NCBI GenBank assembly: GCA_019634735.1
Contig: JAHCAT010000007.1
Span: forward strand, 124,001 to 188,000
DNA from: Lysobacterales bacterium
GTDB taxonomy: Bacteria; Pseudomonadota; Gammaproteobacteria; Xanthomonadales; UBA2363
Direction: 5' to 3'
Length of the DNA stretch: 64,000 bases
This document shows, piece by piece, positions 20,410-30,715 of the stretch (position 1 is the stretch's first letter; the number at the start of each line of letters is the position of its first letter). Under the pieces are notes generated by a model. It searched no databases and was not told the origin of the DNA. It saw only the letters and a list, made by a program, of their open reading frames with translations. The translations under genes and the position numbers were made by a program.

Positions 20410-22218
20410 ATGGCGCGATCCGATTTCCGATCCGACCCTTCAAGGCCCCGCCGCGCCATGCATCCCCGCCATCGACCCGAACCCGAACTGGGGCGTATCG
20501 ACGACCTCGACCCGGAGCGCCCGGACCGGCCGGTCGAGGAGCCGCTCATCGCCGGCGAGCGGCGGGCGCCGAGACGACCGCCGCCGCCGGGCCGCGGGGC
20601 GCGCTGGCCCCTGCTGCTGACCGGGATGGTGCTGGTCGCCGCGGCGCTGGTCTGGAGCCAGCGCGAGGCCCTGCGCGAAGGGTTCCCCGCCTCCCAGACC
20701 CGTGAGCTGCTCAACGCCGCCGCCCGCGCCGAGGCGGAGGGACGCTGGCAGGGAGAGGCCGGTGGCAACGACGCGCTCGCCCTCTATCAGCGGGTGCTGG
20801 CCGACGATCCGGACAACGACGCCGCGCGCCTCGGCCTTCGCCGGGTTGGCCAGGCCCTGGTCGGACAGGCCCAGGATGCCCTGGCCACGGCTGACCCGGC
20901 GCGCGCCCGTGCCCTGGTCGCGCTGTTGCCAGACACCGGCGAGGCCGGTGCCACGGTGGCCGACCTCGAACGTCGCATCGCCGCCATCGAGGCGGCCGGC
21001 CAGGCCCTGCCTGCGCTGCTGGAGCGCGGTCAGGAGGCGCTGGCGCGCCGTCGTATCCGTGGCGATCAGGGCGCCCTGGTGGCGTTCCGGCAGATGCTGG
21101 CGATCGATCCCGGCAACGCCGTTGCCAGCCGGGGTATCGAGGACGCGCTGGCGGTGCTGGCCGACGAGGCCGGCCAGGCGCTCGGCGCTGGCCGGCTCGA
21201 CAGTGCCGGCGGGATGATCGAGGCGATCGCCGCCGAACAGCCCCAGCACGCCAGCCTGCCGGCCCTGCGCCAGCGCCTGGCGCAGGCGCAGGCCGGCCAG
21301 CAGGCCGCGGCGGAAGCCCAGGCGCGCGCAGCGCAGCTCGCGGCTGCCGAACAGGCCGCTGCGACCGCCGCTGCCGCGGCGGAGGCGGTCGAACGCGAGG
21401 TCGCCGAGCTGGCGCGCGCTCGCGAGCAGCAGGCGGAAGAACAGGCACGCCGCGACGCCGAGTTGCGCAGACGCCTGGCCAGTGCCGATCGCGCCCTGCA
21501 GGCAGGTCGCCTGGAGGATGCCATCACCGGTTACCAGCGTGTCCTGGCCCTCGACGGCGACGATCCGCGCGGCCAGGCCGGCCTTGAACGCGCGGCCGAG
21601 CGCGCCCTGGCACAGGCACTCTCGGCGATCGAACAGCGCAACCCCGCGCGGGCCGAAGCCGGACTTGCCCTGGCCCGGCGTGCCGGCGCCGATGCAGCGG
21701 CGCTGGCCGACGCCGAGGCCAGCCTTGCGGCGATGAACGAGCGGCTTGCAGAGGTGCTGGCGCGGCCCGAGCTCGACGCCGCCGCCCGCGCCCGGCTGAA
21801 CCGGCTGATGGAACAGGCACGCGGCGCCGAGCGCCGGGGCGCGCTGGTCGAGCCCGCTGGCGCGAGCGCCTACGACCTGTACCGCCAGGTGCTGGCCATC
21901 GATCCCATGGACGAGGATGCCCGGCGCGCGGTGGCCGCCCTGCCCAGCCGTGCGCAGTCGCTGGTCGTCCACCATGCGGAAATGGGTCGGCTGGTCGAGG
22001 CCGGCGATGCCCTCGACGCCCTGGTCGCCATGGCCCCGATGGATCCGGCAATCCCCGAACTGCGCCGGCAGCTCGCGAACGCCTGGCTGGAGCGGGGCAG
22101 CGGCCAGGCGCGGGCTGGCGAGACCGGTCCTGCGCGCCTGTCGCTGGAGCGTGCCCGCTCGCTGGCGCCAGGCCACCCTGGACTTGCCGTCCTGGCGCGC
22201 GAGATCGATGGCGGCTGA
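20410..22218 (+). CDS. membrane-anchored TPR-like/coiled-coil protein, unknown
   Basis: A 602-residue protein: a ~75-residue basic, Pro/Arg-rich cytoplasmic stretch, one transmembrane helix (WPLLLTGMVLVAAALVW), then a long Ala/Glu/Arg-rich periplasmic region. That region has TPR-like units (DALALYQRVLADDPDNDAA, LVAFRQMLAIDPGNAVA, ITGYQRVLALDGDDP, YDLYRQVLAIDPMDEDA) flanking a central coiled coil of Gln/Ala/Glu heptads near residues 290-365. Such proteins usually scaffold envelope complexes, but I recognise no named family. The ATG at 20410 is only 58 bp after relA; 20458 (MHPRHRPEPE) is an alternative. Confidence 0.75.
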   Translation: MARSDFRSDPSRPRRAMHPRHRPEPELGRIDDLDPERPDRPVEEPLIAGERRAPRRPPPPGRGARWPLLLTGMVLVAAALVWSQREALREGFPASQTRELLNAAARAEAEGRWQGEAGGNDALALYQRVLADDPDNDAARLGLRRVGQALVGQAQDALATADPARARALVALLPDTGEAGATVADLERRIAAIEAAGQALPALLERGQEALARRRIRGDQGALVAFRQMLAIDPGNAVASRGIEDALAVLADEAGQALGAGRLDSAGGMIEAIAAEQPQHASLPALRQRLAQAQAGQQAAAEAQARAAQLAAAEQAAATAAAAAEAVEREVAELARAREQQAEEQARRDAELRRRLASADRALQAGRLEDAITGYQRVLALDGDDPRGQAGLERAAERALAQALSAIEQRNPARAEAGLALARRAGADAAALADAEASLAAMNERLAEVLARPELDAAARARLNRLMEQARGAERRGALVEPAGASAYDLYRQVLAIDPMDEDARRAVAALPSRAQSLVVHHAEMGRLVEAGDALDALVAMAPMDPAIPELRRQLANAWLERGSGQARAGETGPARLSLERARSLAPGHPGLAVLAREIDGG

Positions 22219-22296
22219 ACCGGTCCACGGTTCCCGGTGCCCGCCGCACGCGGTGCGGGCGGGACCGGGCCTGCGGGCCGCGGCGCCGAATCGCGC

Positions 22297-22302
22297 TAAA
22301 AT
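22297..22302 (+). promoter_or_regulatory. map: possible -10 element of map
   Basis: TAAAAT in an otherwise GC-rich gap lies 25 bp before the map start. No good -35 is seen, so the assignment is tentative. Confidence 0.3.
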
Positions 22303-22326
22303 CGCGGTTCGACAACGGGCGAGTGC

Positions 22327-23115
22327 ATGCCGATCACCCTGAAAACCCCCGAGGAAATCGAGCAGATGCGCACGGCCGGCCGCCTGGCCGCCGAGGTGCT
22401 GCGCATGATCGAGCCACACGTCCGCCCGGGGGTCACCACGGAGGAGCTGGACCGCATCTGCCACGACCACATCGTCGGGGTGCAGCAGGCGGTGCCGGCC
22501 AACCTCGGCTACGGCGGCGCGCCCGGCCGGATGCCGTTCCCGAAGACCATCTGCACCTCGGTCAACAACGTCATCTGCCATGGCATCCCCAGCGGTGGCA
22601 AGGCGCTCAAGGCAGGGGACATCGTCAACATCGACGTCACCGTGATCAAGGACGGCTGGCACGGCGACACCAGCCGCATGTACTACGTCGGGGAACCCCC
22701 GGTGCTCGCCCGGCGCCTGGTGGAGACCACCTACGCGGCGATGTGCGCCGGCATCCGCATGGTCCGGCCGGGCGTCCAGCTTGGCGATATCGGACATGCC
22801 ATCCAGCAGGTCGCCGAGGCCGAACGCTTCTCCGTGGTGAGGGAATACTGCGGGCACGGCATCGGCAGGATCTACCACGAGGAGCCGCAGGTGCTGCACT
22901 ACGGCCAGCCGGGTACCGGCGTGGTCCTGCGGCCGGGAATGGTGTTCACCATCGAGCCGATGGTGAACGCCGGCAAGCGGCACACCCGCCTGCTGCCCGA
23001 CAACTGGACCGTGGTCACCCGCGATCGCTCCCTGTCCGCGCAGTGGGAACACACCGTGGCCGTCACCGAGGACGGCTTCGACGTGCTCACCCTGCCGCCC
23101 GGCGAGCCGCTCTGA
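22327..23115 (+). CDS. map: methionine aminopeptidase, type I
   Basis: A 262-residue metalloenzyme that removes the initiator Met from nascent proteins. The metal-binding residues of the pita-bread fold are visible: the Asp pair in DIVNIDVTVIKDGWHGDTSR, His in CGHGIGRIYHEEP, Glu in FTIEPMVN, and the C-terminal Glu in QWEHTVAVTE. It heads the map-glnD-dapD block, with 12 bp to glnD. Confidence 0.97.
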   Translation: MPITLKTPEEIEQMRTAGRLAAEVLRMIEPHVRPGVTTEELDRICHDHIVGVQQAVPANLGYGGAPGRMPFPKTICTSVNNVICHGIPSGGKALKAGDIVNIDVTVIKDGWHGDTSRMYYVGEPPVLARRLVETTYAAMCAGIRMVRPGVQLGDIGHAIQQVAEAERFSVVREYCGHGIGRIYHEEPQVLHYGQPGTGVVLRPGMVFTIEPMVNAGKRHTRLLPDNWTVVTRDRSLSAQWEHTVAVTEDGFDVLTLPPGEPL

Positions 23116-23127
23116 GGCCGGGCCGCC

Positions 23128-25755
23128 GTGCACGCCGTCGCCGACCCCGGACTCGAGCGGTTGCGCGGCGAGGTCGCCGCCTTCGACAGGGCCCAGGAAA
23201 CGGCGTTCCGCGGTGATGCGCCGGTTGCCGATCTGCTGAGGGAACGGGCGCACGCCTTCGACGGGTGGCTGACCTCGCTGTGGGCCGAGGCGGTCGGCGA
23301 CGACGATGGCCTGTCGCTGTTCGCGGTCGGCGGTTACGGTCGGGGCGAGCTGCATCCGCAGTCCGATCTCGACCTGCTGGTGCTCTCCGACGGCGAGCCC
23401 GATCTCGCGCGACGCGGCCGCATCGAGGGCTTCGTGTCCCGCCTCTGGGACCTCGGCCTGCGCCCGGGCCACGCGGTCCGCACCCTGAGCCAGTGCACCG
23501 CCGCTGCCGCCGCGGATGCCGCGGTGTGCACGACGATGATGGAGGCCCGGCTGCTGGCAGGTCCTGCCGGGTCCGCCGCCGCCCTGGCGGCGGCGATCGC
23601 CCCCGACCAGGTCTGGCCGCTCGACCGCTACGCGGCCGCCAAGCAGGCCGAGCTGACCGAGCGACACGCCCGCTATGGCGATACCAGCTACAACCTCGAG
23701 CCCAACCTCAAGGACGGTCCGGGCGGGCTGCGCGACATCCAGACCATGGCCTGGATCGCGCTGCGCGCTACTGGCAGCGCCGACCCCGCCGAATGGGCCC
23801 GGGCGGACGTCCTGCGCGCCGGCGAGTGGCAGGCGCTGGTGGCGGCGGGCGAACAGCTGTCCCGGTTGCGCTTCGCCCTGCACCTGGTTGCGGGCCGTGC
23901 CGAGGAGCGTCTGCTGTTCGACCATCAGCCGCCGCTGGCGGAGCTGTTCGGCCTGCGCGACGAGCACCGCGACAACCGCGCCGTCGAGCAGCTCATGCAG
24001 GGCTATTTCCGGGCTGCGCTGGCGGTCCGGCGGATACAGGCGCGGTTCGATGCGCGCTGGCGCGAGCGCTACGAGGGCGACGTCGAGGGCCAGGGGCTGG
24101 ACGACGACTTCCTGCGCTACGGCTCGCGGCTGGCGGTGCGCGACATGGCGGCGTTCGAGCGCGATCCGGCCACCGCCGTGGCGCTGTTCGCGTGCTGGCA
24201 ACGGCATCCCGACCTCACCGCACTGAGCGCCGACACCACGGCGGCGTTGGACGCCCTGGTGCAGCGCGGCGATGCCGCGCTGACCGGGCGGCCGAAGGCG
24301 CGCGACGCCTTCCTCGCCATCCTGCGCGGCGCCGACGTGTCGCGGACGCTGCAGCGGATGCACCTGCACGGCGTGCTTGGCGCGTACCTGCCGGCTTTCG
24401 CGCAGGTGACAGGACGCATGCAGTACGACCTTTTCCATGTCTACACGGTCGACCAGCACACCCTCAACGTGATCCGCAACGTCGACCGCATCGCGGCCGG
24501 CGAGGCGCCGGAGTTCCCGCAGGCGGCAGCGGTGTTCGAGGGACTGCGCAAACCCGAGCTGCTCTATCTCGCGGCCCTGTTCCACGACATCGCCAAGGGC
24601 CGTGGCGGCGACCACTCGGAACTGGGCGCCGCCGACGCCGCGGAGTTCTGCCGCGCGCATGGCATGGGCGAGGCCGATGTCGACCTGGTCGCCTGGCTGG
24701 TGCGCCAGCACCTGCTGCTGTCGGTCACCGCCCAGAAATCGGACGTGACCGACCCGGCCGTGATCAACGGGTTCGCCGCCATCGTCGGGGACCGCGAGCG
24801 GCTCGACGCGCTGTACCTGCTCACCATGGCCGACATCGCCGGCACCGGTCCCACGCTCTGGAACACCTGGAAGGCGCGCCTGGTCGCCGACCTCCACGCC
24901 GCCGCGCGCTTCGCCTTGCGGCGCGGCCTCGAATATCCGATCCATGTCGACGAACGCATCGCCGAGTGCCGCAAGGCGGCGCTCGCGCAGCTCGCGGACG
25001 AGGGCATCGATGCCGCCCAGGCGGAGGTCATCTGGCAGGATTTCCCCGCCTCCAGCTTCCTGCGCTACCGGCCCGGACTGATCGCCTGGGTCACCCGCAA
25101 CGTCGCTTCGGCGCGCAGCGACGCGCTGCCCCTGGTCGCGGCGCGCCGTGAGGGCGAGCGCGGCGCGCGCGAGATCCTGGTGCACAGCCAGGACATCGAC
25201 GGGCTGTTCGCGGCGATCACCTCGGCGCTCGACCGCCTCGACCTGGACGTCGTCGAGGCTCGGGTCATGACCTCGACCCGGGGTCTCAGCCTGGACACCT
25301 TCCGCGTCCTGGAGCGCAGCCGGCGCGCACCCGATCCCGGGCTGCCGGTCGCCGAGCGCGAGGCGGCGTTCGCCGAGCGCGACGAGGAGATCGTGCGCAG
25401 CCTGCGCTACGCGCTGCGGCAGCGGCCGCTGCGCCTGGGACCGGTGCGCCGGAGCCTGAGCCGCACGCAACGCCACTTCCACATGAGCCCGCGGGTCGAG
25501 TTCAGCCCGTCCGCCACCGCGGCCCGCACCCGCATGGCCCTGGTGTGCTCGGACCGGCCGGGTCTGCTGGCCCTGGTCGCCCAGGTGCTGCGCGAGCAGC
25601 AGGTGCGCGTGCATGGCGCCAGGATCGCCACCTTCGGGGAGCGTGCCGAGGACTTCTTCGTGCTCAGCGACGAGCGCGACCGGCCGCTCGAGGAGGCGGC
25701 TCAGCGGGACCTGGGGCAGGCCCTGGCCGAGCGCCTGGACGCCGCTTTCGGTTGA
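23128..25755 (+). CDS. glnD: bifunctional PII uridylyltransferase / uridylyl-removing enzyme
   Basis: An 875-residue sensor of glutamine that adds or removes UMP on PII proteins and so controls nitrogen assimilation. The nucleotidyltransferase motif [19 protein letters not shown] is near residues 68-86, followed by the GlnD linker ([20 protein letters not shown]), an HD domain ([20 protein letters not shown]) and two C-terminal ACT domains. The start is GTG ([12 protein letters not shown]). Length and order are normal for the family. Confidence 0.96.
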   Translation: MHAVADPGLERLRGEVAAFDRAQETAFRGDAPVADLLRERAHAFDGWLTSLWAEAVGDDDGLSLFAVGGYGRGELHPQSDLDLLVLSDGEPDLARRGRIEGFVSRLWDLGLRPGHAVRTLSQCTAAAAADAAVCTTMMEARLLAGPAGSAAALAAAIAPDQVWPLDRYAAAKQAELTERHARYGDTSYNLEPNLKDGPGGLRDIQTMAWIALRATGSADPAEWARADVLRAGEWQALVAAGEQLSRLRFALHLVAGRAEERLLFDHQPPLAELFGLRDEHRDNRAVEQLMQGYFRAALAVRRIQARFDARWRERYEGDVEGQGLDDDFLRYGSRLAVRDMAAFERDPATAVALFACWQRHPDLTALSADTTAALDALVQRGDAALTGRPKARDAFLAILRGADVSRTLQRMHLHGVLGAYLPAFAQVTGRMQYDLFHVYTVDQHTLNVIRNVDRIAAGEAPEFPQAAAVFEGLRKPELLYLAALFHDIAKGRGGDHSELGAADAAEFCRAHGMGEADVDLVAWLVRQHLLLSVTAQKSDVTDPAVINGFAAIVGDRERLDALYLLTMADIAGTGPTLWNTWKARLVADLHAAARFALRRGLEYPIHVDERIAECRKAALAQLADEGIDAAQAEVIWQDFPASSFLRYRPGLIAWVTRNVASARSDALPLVAARREGERGAREILVHSQDIDGLFAAITSALDRLDLDVVEARVMTSTRGLSLDTFRVLERSRRAPDPGLPVAEREAAFAERDEEIVRSLRYALRQRPLRLGPVRRSLSRTQRHFHMSPRVEFSPSATAARTRMALVCSDRPGLLALVAQVLREQQVRVHGARIATFGERAEDFFVLSDERDRPLEEAAQRDLGQALAERLDAAFG

Positions 25756-25858
25756 TCCGGGCCCGTCCGGAGGGCCTGTCGGCCCGGCCCGCCCGGCCAG
25801 CAGGCACGTCGGGCATCGTGCTCGTCTACCATGGCGGGCCCGCACGAGCCCAGACCCC

Positions 25859-26710
25859 ATGAGCGTATCCGCCCGTCACATCGACCAGGCCGCCATCGAA
25901 GAGGCCTTCGGCGAGCTCTCCTCGCTCGACCAGCCCGCCCTGGCCGCGCGCGCAGGGTCGCAGGTGGAGGCGGTGCTCGATGCCCTGGAGTCGGGCGAGC
26001 TGCGCGTCGCCGAACCGGACGGGCAGGGCGGCTGGCGGGTCAACGACTGGATCAAGAAGGCGGTGCTGATGTATTTCCGGATTCGCGGCATGGCGCCCAT
26101 GCCTGCGACTCCCGGCGGTCTGCTGGGTGCCTGGGACAAGGTGCCGCTGCGTTTCGCCGGCGACACCGGCGAGGCGGTCTACCAGAGCGCCGGCGCCCGG
26201 GTGGTTCCGGGTGCGATCGTCCGCCGCGGTGCGCATGTCGGCCGCGACGTGGTTCTGATGCCGAGCTTCGTGAACATCGGCGCGCACGTCGGCGCCGGCA
26301 CCATGGTCGACACCTGGGCGACCGTCGGCTCCTGCGCGCAGATCGGGCGCAACGTCCACCTCTCCGGCGGTGCCGGGATCGGCGGCGTGCTCGAACCGCT
26401 GCAGGCGACGCCGACCATCGTCGAGGACGACTGCTTCATCGGCGCGCGCTCGGAAGTGGTCGAGGGCGTGGTGGTGGAACGCGGCAGCGTGATCGGCATG
26501 GGCGTGTTCCTGGGTCAGAGCACGCGCATCTACGACCGCGCCAGCGGCGAGGTTCACTACGGCCGGGTGCCGGCCGGAAGCGTGGTGGTGCCCGGCAGTC
26601 TTCCCTCCGAGGATGGCCGCTATTCCCTGTCCTGCGCGGTCATCGTCAAGCGCGTCGATGCCCGCACCCGCGCCAAGACCTCGATCAACGAACTGCTGCG
26701 CATGGCATGA
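25859..26710 (+). CDS. dapD: tetrahydrodipicolinate N-succinyltransferase
   Basis: A 283-residue enzyme of the succinylase branch of lysine/diaminopimelate synthesis; it transfers succinyl from succinyl-CoA to tetrahydrodipicolinate. The N-terminal helical domain is followed by a left-handed beta-helix of hexapeptide repeats ([54 protein letters not shown]). The ATG at 25859 gives [17 protein letters not shown]. It supplies the substrate branch completed by dapE, one gene downstream. Confidence 0.95.
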   Translation: MSVSARHIDQAAIEEAFGELSSLDQPALAARAGSQVEAVLDALESGELRVAEPDGQGGWRVNDWIKKAVLMYFRIRGMAPMPATPGGLLGAWDKVPLRFAGDTGEAVYQSAGARVVPGAIVRRGAHVGRDVVLMPSFVNIGAHVGAGTMVDTWATVGSCAQIGRNVHLSGGAGIGGVLEPLQATPTIVEDDCFIGARSEVVEGVVVERGSVIGMGVFLGQSTRIYDRASGEVHYGRVPAGSVVVPGSLPSEDGRYSLSCAVIVKRVDARTRAKTSINELLRMA

Positions 26711-26759
26711 GCCGCCCCGCGCGCGCATCGGTCCCCTGTCCGCAACTCCCTACCTTGCC

Positions 26760-27116
26760 ATGAGCCACACCGTTTACGGGCTGCCCAACTGCGATACCTG
26801 CCGGAAGGCGCGCAACTGGCTGCAGCGCTTCGGGGTGGACCACGATTTCGTCGACTACCGGACGCAACCGGTGGCTGCCGAACGCCTGCGCGCCTGGGCC
26901 GGTCGGCTTGGCGGGTTCGATGCGCTGATCAACCGCGCCTCCTCGACCTGGCGGAACCTGCCCGGCAATCGCAAGGCGCCGGGCAGCGAACCGGAATGGC
27001 TGCTGTTGATCCGCGAGTATCCGGCCCTGGTCAAGCGCCCGGTGCTGGAAGGCGCCGACGGCTCGGTGACCCTGGGTTTCTCGGATGCCGCTTGGAAGCG
27101 GCTGCTTCTGCCATGA
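26760..27116 (+). CDS. ArsC/Spx/YffB-family protein
   Basis: A 118-residue thioredoxin-fold protein with the CxxC motif [11 protein letters not shown] near the N-terminus and the usual [12 protein letters not shown] and LIKRPVL-like ([10 protein letters not shown]) blocks. Members at this position, next to dapE, are conserved in many proteobacteria; they resemble arsenate reductases and Spx but a real arsenate-reductase role here is unproven. It lies 49 bp after dapD and 49 bp before dapE, so it is probably cotranscribed. Confidence 0.88.
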   Translation: MSHTVYGLPNCDTCRKARNWLQRFGVDHDFVDYRTQPVAAERLRAWAGRLGGFDALINRASSTWRNLPGNRKAPGSEPEWLLLIREYPALVKRPVLEGADGSVTLGFSDAAWKRLLLP

Positions 27117-27165
27117 GGCTGCGCCAGCCGCCCGACGATCGACGCCCCGGCGCGAAGGCGGGTCG

Positions 27166-28314
27166 ATGAGCGACGTGCTGGCCCTGGCCTGCGAGCTGAT
27201 CCGCCGTCGCTCGGTGACGCCCGAGGACGACGGCTGCCAGGACCTGCTGGCCGCACGCCTGGCCGCCGCCGGATTCGCGATCGAACGCCTCGATACCGGT
27301 GGGGTGCGCAACCTCTGGGCCAGCCATGGTTCCGGCGGGCCGGTGCTGTGCCTGCTGGGTCACACCGACGTGGTGCCGCCCGGCCCGCTCGAGGCCTGGC
27401 AGCACGATCCGTTCGATCCGGTGGTGCGCGACGGCCGGCTGTACGGCCGCGGCGCCGCCGACATGAAGGGGTCGGTGGCCGCCTTCGTGGTGGCGCTGGA
27501 ACGGTTCGTCGCCGCCCATCCTGACCATCCCGGCACCGTCGCCCTGCTGCTCACCTCGGACGAGGAGGGCGATGCCATCGACGGCGTGCGCGCCGTGGTC
27601 GAGCGGTTCCGCGCCGAGCGACGCGCCATCGACTTCTGCCTGGTCGGCGAGCCCAGTTCGGGGCATCGTCTGGGCGACGTGGTCCGTATCGGCCGCCGTG
27701 GTTCGCTCACCGCGACCGTGACCGTCCATGGCGTGCAGGGGCATGTCGCCTACCCGGACAAGGCCGTCAACCCCATCCACCGCGTCCTGCCGGTGCTGGC
27801 CGAGCTGGTTGCGCGAGCCTGGGACGCGCAGCCCTGGCCGGACTTTCCGGCGACCTCGCTGCAGGTCGCCAATGTGGCGGCCGGCACAGGCGCCAGCAAC
27901 GTGATTCCGGGCACCGCCACGGTGCAGTTCAACCTGCGCTACTCGCCGCGCTGGACGGCCGAGGGCCTGATCGCGGAGATCGAGGCCGCGTTCGCACGCC
28001 AAGGCGTCGAAGCCTCGATCGCCTGGCATCGCTCCGGCGAGCCTTTCCATACCGCCCCTGGCCGGCTCCGGGCAGCGGTCCGCGAAGCGGTGCAGGGAGC
28101 GTTGGGGGTGACGCCGGACGAGAACACCGGCGGCGGCACCTCCGACGGCCGCTTCGTGGCCCTGCTTGGCGCCCAGGTGGTCGAGCTGGGTCCGGTCAAT
28201 GCCAGCATCCACAAGGTCGACGAGCATGTCGAGGTCGCCGATCTGGAACGCCTGCCGGGACTGTACGGCGCAGTATTGGCGCACTGCCTGCTGGACGCTG
28301 GGCGGGCGCCCTGA
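27166..28314 (+). CDS. dapE: succinyl-diaminopimelate desuccinylase
   Basis: A 382-residue M20-family di-zinc amidase releasing L,L-diaminopimelate for lysine and peptidoglycan. Metal-site motifs are clear: [24 protein letters not shown] and [12 protein letters not shown], plus GTSDGRF and the closing [13 protein letters not shown]. The start at ATG 27166 ([21 protein letters not shown]) matches the family. It is the last gene of the block and is followed by a hairpin. Confidence 0.96.
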   Translation: MSDVLALACELIRRRSVTPEDDGCQDLLAARLAAAGFAIERLDTGGVRNLWASHGSGGPVLCLLGHTDVVPPGPLEAWQHDPFDPVVRDGRLYGRGAADMKGSVAAFVVALERFVAAHPDHPGTVALLLTSDEEGDAIDGVRAVVERFRAERRAIDFCLVGEPSSGHRLGDVVRIGRRGSLTATVTVHGVQGHVAYPDKAVNPIHRVLPVLAELVARAWDAQPWPDFPATSLQVANVAAGTGASNVIPGTATVQFNLRYSPRWTAEGLIAEIEAAFARQGVEASIAWHRSGEPFHTAPGRLRAAVREAVQGALGVTPDENTGGGTSDGRFVALLGAQVVELGPVNASIHKVDEHVEVADLERLPGLYGAVLAHCLLDAGRAP

Positions 28315-28683
28315 GCAAGGTCCGATCAGGCCATCCCTGGCCTGATCCGGTTCGCGCGCGTCCGGCACAGGATCGGGCGCGGCTGCGCCGAGTCGTAGGC
28401 TCTGCGCCTGCTTGCGCGCGCCGGCCTTGCTGGTCGGTGGAGCCTCCGACCCGATCGGAGGGCACTTGCGGCGCCGCTCGGCCGGTTCCGGATGGCGGTT
28501 GGCCGGTTCGGCCGACCTGAACCGTGCGCCCGGGAACCGGCCAGCGGGCTGCCGAATCCGGCAGGTGCCGGCGGTCTGCGATCCGGTCGCGTTCATGATG
28601 CAGCGCACAGGCGGCCGGGTCGCGCCTGTGCTAGCGTCACGGGATTGTCAAGGCCGACCAGCCAACCATCCGGAGGGAAATCC
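28315..28683. other. 369-bp intergenic region, no gene seen
   Basis: No credible coding sequence. It holds the hairpin after dapE and a second perfect 7-bp stem-loop at 28443-28461 (CCTCCGA / TCGGAGG, 5-nt loop). It must also contain the promoter of the accessory block that starts at 28684, but I see no clear -10/-35 pair. Confidence 0.6.
28324..28347 (+). terminator. hairpin after dapE, possible terminator
   Basis: A perfect 10-bp inverted repeat (GATCAGGCCA / TGGCCTGATC) with a TCCC loop begins 10 bp after the dapE stop. There is no U-tract, so it may be a transcript-end stabiliser or Rho-assisted terminator. Confidence 0.4.
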
Positions 28684-30705
28684 ATGTCTCGCATCATCCT
28701 GGCGCCGCTGTCGGCGCTGCTCGTGCTGGCAATCGGTGTCGCCCACGCCGCGACGCCCCAGCAGCCCTACGAGCGCAGTGCCGACGAGGCCGTGCAGGAG
28801 GCCTTCTGGGCGGTCAGCGGCGGTGAACTCAAGCTGCGGGTGAACGAGGATTTCCTCGAGCTGTTCGGCGTTCATGCCCGACTGCCGGCCCCGGCACCCG
28901 GCCAGGATGCCGAGGACCACGAGTTCGCGGTGTTCGCCGTCAGCCCCGGCGAGGCCCTTCATTTCAATGCCCCGGAAGGCGGCTTCGACCGCTTCGTGGG
29001 CGGCAGCCTGCGCGTCGAGGGCGGCTTTTCGGTCGATCTGGCAGGTCGCGGCAGCCTCGACCAGCGCGGCCTGAACCTGCGAGCCAGCACCGTCAACCCG
29101 ATGCAGCTCGAGCTGGTCGGCGCCGACGGCACCGCGTGGTTCTACCTCAACCACCTGATGTACAAGATGGTCGAGGACTACCGCTGGTTCTACGTGCGCA
29201 GCGCCGACCTGCGCGCAAGCAAGGCGCTCGCCGACCGCATCGGTCGCCCGGAACTGGCCGATGCCTATGTCGGTGAGGTCAAGATGCTGCTCGACGTGGT
29301 CGCCCGGCCCGCAGGCTTCGACGCCGCCGCGCTGCGCTGCCCGGCGCCGAACTTCCATGGCCTGCCGCTGCCGGGCGGCGGCGGCAACTATCGCGCCGAC
29401 GTGCTGATGGAGGTTTACACCATGGCGTTCACGCGCTGCCGGCGCGGCGACAACCAGGCCAACGGCTGCAATGTGGCCGGCGACGACGGCCAGGTCGTGT
29501 TCACGCCAAGCTCGACGCTGCGCAACAGCAACCGCGACGACTCCGCCGACGTGCCGTGGTACCAGAAGTTCACGGTCAGCCCCTACAACTACCCGTACCC
29601 GGGCAACGACCAGCACCCCTACCTGATCTGGAACATGTTCCGGCTCAACGACGGCCAGCTGGAGCAGATCGGCGCGTCCGGCGTCAAGCACGCCTTCCTG
29701 ACCATCAACACCGGCTGCGCACCGGGCGCCTGCACCGGCGGCGGCCACATCCTCGGCCGCAACTGCGGCGACGTCTACGGCACCGGCAACAACGACAGCA
29801 ACTCCAGCCTGGGTCCGCGCCGCGAACTGGTGCCGGCCACCGGCGAGTGGGGCCGCTGCCGCTCCATCTACGACCTCAGCTGCAATGGCGTGCAGAACGC
29901 CTCGGGCAACACCAACTACGACCAGCGCCTGATCGTGCGGGAGTCGCAGATGCGGGTGCCGGGCGCGCAGTTCTTCACCGAGTCCTGGTACATCGTCCAG
30001 GACGACGTGAACATCTACAACACCATGGCGTTCCGCCCGATCAACCCGTCGGCCTCCGGCAGTTCCTGGACCACCGGCAGCCAGGGCGCCTTCACGCTTG
30101 GCCCGGTGATCAACCACTGGGTGAACCCGGCCGCCAACCCGACCCGCAACGTCGAGATCGCCACGCCCGAGGGCCATACCCGGATCGCCGTCGCCACCAA
30201 GGACCTGGGCGCCTGCGAGGCCGGGACCGGCCTGGCCGGCAACTGCTGGCGCTACGACTACGTGGTCAACAACTTCGACTTCTCGCGCGCTGTGTACGGC
30301 AACCCGCCCAACGACGTGCCGCCCAATCTTGAGGTGGTCAGCAACAAAGGCTTCGACCGCTTCACCATTCCGGTGGCGCAGGCCGGTGTGCACGTCCCGA
30401 CCGGGCACTTCGCCGACATCGACATCCAGGCCGGCAACGACTGGACCGTGTCGCAGGATGCGGGCAGCCTGACCTGGACCGCGCCGGACGGCAACGAGCT
30501 GAACTGGGGAACGCTGTACCGCTTCAGCTTCGTCACCAACGTCGCACCCGATCCCGCCCACACCCGCCAGGTCGTGCTGGGCGTGGCAGGCCCCGGCGAG
30601 CCGTCGTCCCTGACCACCCAGGTGATGGTGCCGGACGTGAGCGCCATCCTCGATCTCATCTTCGCCCACGACTTCGAGGCGGCGGCCACCGAACGCCGGC
30701 ACTGA
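28684..30705 (+). CDS. exported protein of unknown function, C-terminal FAHDFE tag
   Basis: A 673-residue protein with a good ribosome site (GGAGGG) and a signal peptide (residues 1-23, cleavage after AHA). The N-terminal third is an alpha/beta region, the middle is rich in Asn, Tyr, Trp and Gly with several Cys (SPYNYPYPGNDQHPYLIWNM; TGCAPGACTGGGHILGRNCG), and the C-terminal ~120 residues look like a beta-sandwich. It ends in LIFAHDFEAAATERRH, a tag echoed in neighbouring genes. I recognise no enzyme motif. The next gene, a pentaheme cytochrome, starts 10 bp after its stop, so the two are almost surely cotranscribed. Confidence 0.8.
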   Translation: MSRIILAPLSALLVLAIGVAHAATPQQPYERSADEAVQEAFWAVSGGELKLRVNEDFLELFGVHARLPAPAPGQDAEDHEFAVFAVSPGEALHFNAPEGGFDRFVGGSLRVEGGFSVDLAGRGSLDQRGLNLRASTVNPMQLELVGADGTAWFYLNHLMYKMVEDYRWFYVRSADLRASKALADRIGRPELADAYVGEVKMLLDVVARPAGFDAAALRCPAPNFHGLPLPGGGGNYRADVLMEVYTMAFTRCRRGDNQANGCNVAGDDGQVVFTPSSTLRNSNRDDSADVPWYQKFTVSPYNYPYPGNDQHPYLIWNMFRLNDGQLEQIGASGVKHAFLTINTGCAPGACTGGGHILGRNCGDVYGTGNNDSNSSLGPRRELVPATGEWGRCRSIYDLSCNGVQNASGNTNYDQRLIVRESQMRVPGAQFFTESWYIVQDDVNIYNTMAFRPINPSASGSSWTTGSQGAFTLGPVINHWVNPAANPTRNVEIATPEGHTRIAVATKDLGACEAGTGLAGNCWRYDYVVNNFDFSRAVYGNPPNDVPPNLEVVSNKGFDRFTIPVAQAGVHVPTGHFADIDIQAGNDWTVSQDAGSLTWTAPDGNELNWGTLYRFSFVTNVAPDPAHTRQVVLGVAGPGEPSSLTTQVMVPDVSAILDLIFAHDFEAAATERRH

Positions 30706-30715
30706 TTCGCGAACC

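Noticed and set aside
20440..25860. 1806-codon minus-strand open frame
   Set aside because: It is antisense to the TPR-like gene, map and glnD; its Arg/Gln/His-rich product has no motifs. High GC makes stops rare in such shadow frames.
26760..27116. Arsenate resistance determinant
   Set aside because: The ArsC-like gene sits in a lysine-biosynthesis block with no other ars genes, so a resistance role is not supported.
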